From positions 62,001 through 126,000 of the forward strand of contig NZ_FTOT01000006.1 of assembly GCF_900156815.1 (NCBI RefSeq): 64,000 nucleotides of DNA, written 5' to 3'. Positions 60,201 through 64,000 of this stretch are shown here, piece after piece. A program made the translations under genes and the position numbers. Numbering within the stretch: the first letter of the stretch is position 1; each line of letters begins with the position of its first letter. The notes beneath the pieces are model-generated. The model had not been told where the DNA came from and ran no database searches. It saw nothing but the letters and a program-made list of their open reading frames with translations. Source of the DNA: Gemmobacter megaterium (lineage in GTDB: Bacteria; Pseudomonadota; Alphaproteobacteria; Rhodobacterales; Rhodobacteraceae).

Positions 60201-60796
60201 CCACCTCTGCCAGCCCTCGCCAACCCGCCACCAAACGGGGCCGCGACACCCGCGACGCGATCTTGCGGGCTGCGGAAGAGGTGATTGGCGCGCGCGGCTT
60301 TGCCGCAGCGTCGATCGCGGACATCACCCGCGCCGCCGGGATCGCGCAAGGCACGTTCTATATCTACTTTGATGGCAAGGAGCAGGTGTTCCGCGAACTG
60401 GTGGCCGAGATGGGGCGCTTTACCCGCCGGACGATTTCCGAGGCGGTCGTGGACGCCCGCGACCGGCTGGAGGCCGAGCGGATCGGCCTGCGCACATTCC
60501 TGGAGATCGCGGCCACGCGCCCGACATTGTACAACATCGTGGAAGAGGCACGGTTCGTCGATCCCCCAAGCTATGACGCCTATTTCACGGCCTTTGCCCG
60601 CAACTACGCCCGCAATCTCGGAGCGGCGGCAAAAGAAGGCACGATACGTCCGGGCGATGCGGAAATACGGGCCTGGGCGCTGATGGGGCTGGCGGTCACG
60701 CTGGGGGAACGCTACGGTCAGCGCAATCCGCAGGCCGACCGCGATGCGGTGGTGGCCGAGGTGTTCGACATGCTGGAACGGGGTCTGCGTTCCTGA
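60197..60796 (+). CDS. TetR family transcriptional regulator
   Basis: 199 residues. N-terminal helix-turn-helix: RDAILRAAEEVIGARGFAAA, IADITRAAGIAQGTFYIYFDG; ligand-binding helical C-terminus. Encoded within the Liv/acyl-CoA operon (ATGA overlap with the hydrolase). Likely represses the operon and responds to the acid or its CoA ester. Confidence 0.94.
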   Translation: MTTSASPRQPATKRGRDTRDAILRAAEEVIGARGFAAASIADITRAAGIAQGTFYIYFDGKEQVFRELVAEMGRFTRRTISEAVVDARDRLEAERIGLRTFLEIAATRPTLYNIVEEARFVDPPSYDAYFTAFARNYARNLGAAAKEGTIRPGDAEIRAWALMGLAVTLGERYGQRNPQADRDAVVAEVFDMLERGLRS

Positions 60797-60814
60797 GATC
60801 CAGAGGACGGAGAC

Positions 60815-62278
60815 ATGGCGATTGCGCCCGACCTTTCCGCCCGCCGCGCCGCGCTGACACCCCATGCGCGGGCCTTTACCGATCATGCGACAGGGCGTTC
60901 CTGGACCTTTTGCGAGGTCGATGATCAGGCCAACCGGCTGGCTGCGGCGCTAAGACCGTTGGGGCAGGGCGCGCGGGTGGGGTTGTTGTGCTTCAACCGG
61001 GCAGAGGGGTTTGTCGCCCTGTTCGCCGCAGCCAAGGCCGGGGTGATCCTTTGCCCGTTGAACTGGCGCGCACCATTGCTGGAGATGCGCGCGGTTGCGG
61101 CATCGGTCGGGATTTCGGCACTGATCCACGATGTTGACCATTACGGTATGGCTGCCGCGCTGGCGCCCGACCTGCCGCGGCTGGCGATGCGGCCGACCGG
61201 GGGCTTTGCCCTGGCCGAGGCCCCCCCGATGATTGCCGCGCTGGACGAGGATGCGCCGTGGTATCTGTTGTTCACATCGGGCACCACAGGGGCGCCGAAG
61301 GCGGTGATCCAGACCCCCCGAATGGCGCAGGCGGTGGCGGTGAACCTGGCGCAGGCCATGGGACTGACCGCGATGGACCAGTCCGTATGCTATCTGCCGC
61401 TGTTCCATACTGCGGGGATCAACCTCTTCACCTTGCCCTTGTTTCAATGGGGCGGGCATAGCCATATCCTGCCCCGTTTCGATGCGGATCGGCTGCTGGA
61501 ACTGATTGCGTCGGGCGGTGTGACCCAGTTTTTTGGCGTTCCGACGATCTGGCAGACCTTTGCTGCGCATCCGGGGCTTGATGCGGCCGGGTTGGGGCGC
61601 TTGCGAGGGCTTGCATCCGGTGGCGCCACCTTGCCGGGCGATCTGATCCGCCGCTTTGCCGAACAGGGCGCGGTCATTCGCAACGGGTTCGGCATGACAG
61701 AGACCGGACCGACCGGCTTTCTGATCGACACCGAGGCGGCTTTGACCCGTGTCGGATCGGTTGGCAAGCCGCAGATGCTGACCGAGGCCCGTCTGGATGG
61801 TGTGCCGGACGACCAGCCGGGCGAGGGCGAACTGCTGATGCGCGGCGCCACGATCACGCCGGGTTATTACGGCAACCCGTCGGCGACAGAGGCCGCGTTC
61901 CATGATGGCTGGCTGCGAACCGGAGATGTCGCCCGCCGCGATGCGGATGGCTATTATACGATTGTTGACCGGCTGAAGGACATGTTCGTTTCAGGCGGCG
62001 AAAATGTCTGGCCCGCCGAGGTGGAACAGGTGCTGGCGGCTCATCCCGCCGTGGCAGAGGCGGCGGTCGTCGGCGCGGCGGATGCAAAATGGGGCGAGGC
62101 TGGTATTGCCTTTGTCATTCTGAATGCGGCAGGGACGACGACGCCCGAAATCTTGCGTCAGTGGTGCCGCGACCATCTGGCCGCGTTCAAGATCCCGCGC
62201 GATGTGCGGCTTGTGGCGGACCTGCCCCGCACGCCCTCTGGCAAGATCCGCAAGGCGGTATTGAAGGCGCAGGTATGA
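60815..62278 (+). CDS. acyl-CoA synthetase (AMP-binding, FadD-like)
   Basis: 487 residues with AGAGGA before the ATG. Motifs: LLFTSGTTGAPKAVIQTPRM, NGFGMTETGPTG, DGWLRTGDVARRDADGYY, DRLKDMFVSGGENVWPAEV and the catalytic lysine in TPSGKIRKAVL. Activates a carboxylic acid to its CoA thioester. It overlaps the first hot-dog gene by 4 bp, indicating one pathway with the dehydratase-like proteins. Confidence 0.93.
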   Translation: MAIAPDLSARRAALTPHARAFTDHATGRSWTFCEVDDQANRLAAALRPLGQGARVGLLCFNRAEGFVALFAAAKAGVILCPLNWRAPLLEMRAVAASVGISALIHDVDHYGMAAALAPDLPRLAMRPTGGFALAEAPPMIAALDEDAPWYLLFTSGTTGAPKAVIQTPRMAQAVAVNLAQAMGLTAMDQSVCYLPLFHTAGINLFTLPLFQWGGHSHILPRFDADRLLELIASGGVTQFFGVPTIWQTFAAHPGLDAAGLGRLRGLASGGATLPGDLIRRFAEQGAVIRNGFGMTETGPTGFLIDTEAALTRVGSVGKPQMLTEARLDGVPDDQPGEGELLMRGATITPGYYGNPSATEAAFHDGWLRTGDVARRDADGYYTIVDRLKDMFVSGGENVWPAEVEQVLAAHPAVAEAAVVGAADAKWGEAGIAFVILNAAGTTTPEILRQWCRDHLAAFKIPRDVRLVADLPRTPSGKIRKAVLKAQV

Positions 62279-62616
62279 TTTGCGCCGACTGGATTCCGAC
62301 CCTGGAGGATTTTCGCGCCTTTGCCGCCCTGTCCGGCGATGACAACCCGATTCATACGGATCCCGGCTATGCGGCGACACATCCCTTCGCGCGACCTGTC
62401 TGTCATGGAATGCTGATCCATGCGCGTCTCTGGGCGATGGCGCAGCGGGCAGGACTTGGTCAGGCGCAGGCGGTGGAACTGATGTTTCCCAACCCCGCCT
62501 ATGCAGGTGAACCGCTACGACTAACGCTTGTGTCGCAGGGCCCGATCGTGATGGCCGAAGCGCGACGGACCGATGGAACAGCCGTATGTCTGGCGCGATG
62601 GGAGTTGGCTGAATGA
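62275..62616 (+). CDS. MaoC-like hydratase, catalytic hot-dog protein
   Basis: 113 residues from the ATG at 62275, coupled to the synthetase gene. Short (R)-hydratase-type motif: SGDDNPIHTDPGYAATHPF with the Asp and His of the hydratase-2 catalytic pair, then VCHGMLIHARL. It ends inside the start of the next gene. Hydrates enoyl-CoA or dehydrates a 3-hydroxyacyl-CoA, probably with the next subunit. Confidence 0.88.
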   Translation: MICADWIPTLEDFRAFAALSGDDNPIHTDPGYAATHPFARPVCHGMLIHARLWAMAQRAGLGQAQAVELMFPNPAYAGEPLRLTLVSQGPIVMAEARRTDGTAVCLARWELAE

Positions 62617-62993
62617 TCCGGGTGGGGGATCGCGCCAGCCTGACCCGCGCCTTCGGGCCGCAGGACGTATCCGGTTTTTCCGTGCTCGCCGATATGCGGC
62701 CGGATGACGATACAGGGCTGAGCGGGATGGTCCCGGAACCTTTGGTGGGCGCCCTGTTTTCCTGCCTGCTGGGAACCCGCCTGCCCGGACCGGGAACCGG
62801 CTGGCTTAAGCAGAGCTTGCATCACCATGCGCCCGCGCAACTGAGGGAGCGGTTGACCGCAACGGTCGAGGTTGTGCGGCTGCGGCCGGACAAGCGGTTG
62901 GTCGATCTTGCCTGCACCTGCCATGGCGCCGAGGGGCGGTTGATCTGCGCCGGTCGCGCGTTGATGTTGCTTGGTCCTTCGACGGTTGACTGA
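62613..62993 (+). CDS. MaoC-like hot-dog protein lacking catalytic motif
   Basis: 126 residues, translationally coupled to the previous gene (ATGA at 62613). N-terminal VGDRASLTRAFGPQDVSGFSVLAD matches the start of the MaoC domain, but the DxNPxH catalytic loop is replaced by DMRPDDDTG. The pair resembles the HadA/HadB-type arrangement in which one subunit is catalytic and the other helps bind the acyl chain. Call rests on fold-level similarity. Confidence 0.7.
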   Translation: MIRVGDRASLTRAFGPQDVSGFSVLADMRPDDDTGLSGMVPEPLVGALFSCLLGTRLPGPGTGWLKQSLHHHAPAQLRERLTATVEVVRLRPDKRLVDLACTCHGAEGRLICAGRALMLLGPSTVD

Positions 62994-63122
62994 CCGCAGC
63001 GGCCGTTGCGCGGACGCGCATGTATATGCGCCATGACTCATGATCTTGTGGAGAAACATGAATTGGTCTTTTTCGCCCCGGTGGTATAGATTGCGTCGAT
63101 CCCAGGGATAACCGGCAGTCTG
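62994..63122. other. gap upstream of metH
   Basis: 129 bp. Contains a small hairpin GCGCAT (63016-63021) and ATGCGC (63026-63031). I do not recognise a SAM, SAH or cobalamin riboswitch in it. Confidence 0.4.
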
Positions 63123-64000
63123 ATGTTCAATTTCCACCTCCCCCGCACCGCCGCCTTCGAACAGGTTCAGACCCTCGCGCGTGAGCGTATCCTGATCCTT
63201 GATGGCGCCATGGGCACGCAGATCCAGCAGCTTGGCCTGTCCGAGGAGGACTATACCGGGCATGGGTCCGGCTGCGCCTGCCGACACCATTCCGACCACC
63301 CGCAAAAGGGCAACAACGATCTGCTGATCCTGACCCAGCCACAGGCGATCGAGGAGATTCACTTCAAATACGCCATGGCGGGCGCCGATATCGTGGAAAC
63401 CAACACCTTTTCGGCCACGACCATTGCACAGGCCGATTATGGGCTGGAGGCGGCGGTCCATGACCTGAACGCCGATGGCGCGCGCATCGTGCGCCGGGCG
63501 CTGGACCGGGCGACCGCCATCGACGGGCGCCCGCGTTTTGTCGCCGGGGCCGTGGGGCCGACGAACCGCACCGCCTCGCTGTCGCCCGATGTGAACAATC
63601 CGGGGTATCGGGCCGTGACCTTTGATGACCTGCGCATAGCCTACGGCCAGCAGGTGCGCGGACTGATCGAAGGCGGGGCCGATCTGATCCTGATCGAGAC
63701 GATCTTTGACACGTTGAACGCCAAGGCTGCCATCTTTGCCTGTTTCGAGGCGTTTGCAGAACATGGCGCGCGTTTGCCGCTGATGATTTCGGGCACCATC
63801 ACCGATGCGTCGGGGCGCACCCTGTCGGGGCAGACGCCTACGGCCTTCTGGAATTCCGTCCGCCATGCGCGCCCCTTTACCGTGGGGCTGAACTGTGCGC
63901 TGGGGGCCTCTGCCATGCGCCCGCATATCGCCGAACTGGCATCCGTCGCCGAGACCTTTACCTGCGCCTATCCCAATGCCGGCCTGCCCAATGCCTTTGG
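63123..64000 (+). CDS. metH: methionine synthase (cobalamin-dependent), 3' truncated
   Basis: At least 292 residues are present before the window ends. The homocysteine-binding domain begins near residue 20 with [18 protein letters not shown]. Further MetH blocks follow: [78 protein letters not shown] and [12 protein letters not shown], the last bearing a zinc-ligand cysteine. The full enzyme would have four domains and about 1200 residues. Confidence 0.95.
   Translation, partial: MFNFHLPRTAAFEQVQTLARERILILDGAMGTQIQQLGLSEEDYTGHGSGCACRHHSDHPQKGNNDLLILTQPQAIEEIHFKYAMAGADIVETNTFSATTIAQADYGLEAAVHDLNADGARIVRRALDRATAIDGRPRFVAGAVGPTNRTASLSPDVNNPGYRAVTFDDLRIAYGQQVRGLIEGGADLILIETIFDTLNAKAAIFACFEAFAEHGARLPLMISGTITDASGRTLSGQTPTAFWNSVRHARPFTVGLNCALGASAMRPHIAELASVAETFTCAYPNAGLPNAF

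Noticed and set aside
62994-63122. SAM/SAH or cobalamin riboswitch upstream of metH
   Set aside because: I could not match conserved core sequences; only a short hairpin is visible.

Overview
The window looks like a piece of a Rhodobacterales chromosome or large replicon (Alphaproteobacteria; Paracoccaceae/Roseobacteraceae type). The reasons are high GC with strong GC3 bias, very dense ATGA-overlapped operons, three TRAP carboxylate transporters plus one Liv-type ABC importer in 64 kb, IclR/MarR/TetR-controlled catabolic operons, a GC-rich hairpin repeat at 55782-55820 of a kind I associate with this order, and family-level protein resemblance. No tRNA, rRNA, CRISPR array or insertion sequence was seen. 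Both ends cut genes: a TRAP permease at the left and metH at the right.

Layout. (1) 1-3900: malonate uptake and use (TRAP permease, malonyl-CoA decarboxylase, malonyl-CoA synthetase). (2) 3914-27936: a surface-polysaccharide locus (split Wzz/CpsD co-polymerase pair, four GT2/GT4 glycosyltransferases, a WecB/TagA enzyme, an O-antigen-ligase-like membrane protein, two SGNH-type esterase-like proteins, one fused to a glycosidase). Inside it sits a compact polyketide/nonribosomal peptide set: a 2114-residue PKS (KS-AT-KR-DH-ACP-TE), a 1504-residue NRPS (formyltransferase, remnant condensation region, adenylation domain interrupted by a luciferase-like monooxygenase, carrier) and an Sfp/EntD-type phosphopantetheinyl transferase. 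(3) 27933-31757: IclR regulator divergent from two acyl-CoA dehydrogenases and an enoyl-CoA hydratase. (4) 31918-33009: a DUF475/TerC-type membrane protein. (5) 33013-40312: a divergent pair of operons, SDR/flavoprotein/EamA transporter/IclR leftward and a TakP-like TRAP system rightward, sharing a palindromic intergenic site. (6) 40371-47441: a Rieske oxygenase system with reductase and SDR leftward, a second complete TRAP system and a MarR regulator rightward. (7) 47448-54475: mixed genes (hydroxyacyl-CoA dehydrogenase, Rnk, truncated haemoglobin, DapA family, 5-oxoprolinase pxpB/pxpC with pxpA inverted, methyltransferase). (8) 54565-62993: a Liv ABC importer continuing into hydrolase, TetR, acyl-CoA ligase and two small hot-dog (MaoC-like) proteins. 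(9) 63123-64000: start of metH.

The most interesting part is the PKS/NRPS pair within the polysaccharide locus. The NRPS adenylation code read by alignment to GrsA is DILQMGMIWK, two conservative changes from the classic glycine code. Its N-terminus carries an intact formyltransferase triad (Asn91, His93, Asp129) and its A domain carries an FMN-type monooxygenase of the MupA/Atu3671 kind. The NRPS has no complete condensation domain and no thioesterase, whereas the PKS begins with KS and ends with TE. The simplest reading is NRPS to PKS: an N-formylated, possibly oxidised glycyl unit extended once by malonyl-CoA, reduced, dehydrated and released or transferred by the TE. The surrounding sugar genes suggest the acyl product may decorate or accompany a surface glycan. 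That product model is inference.
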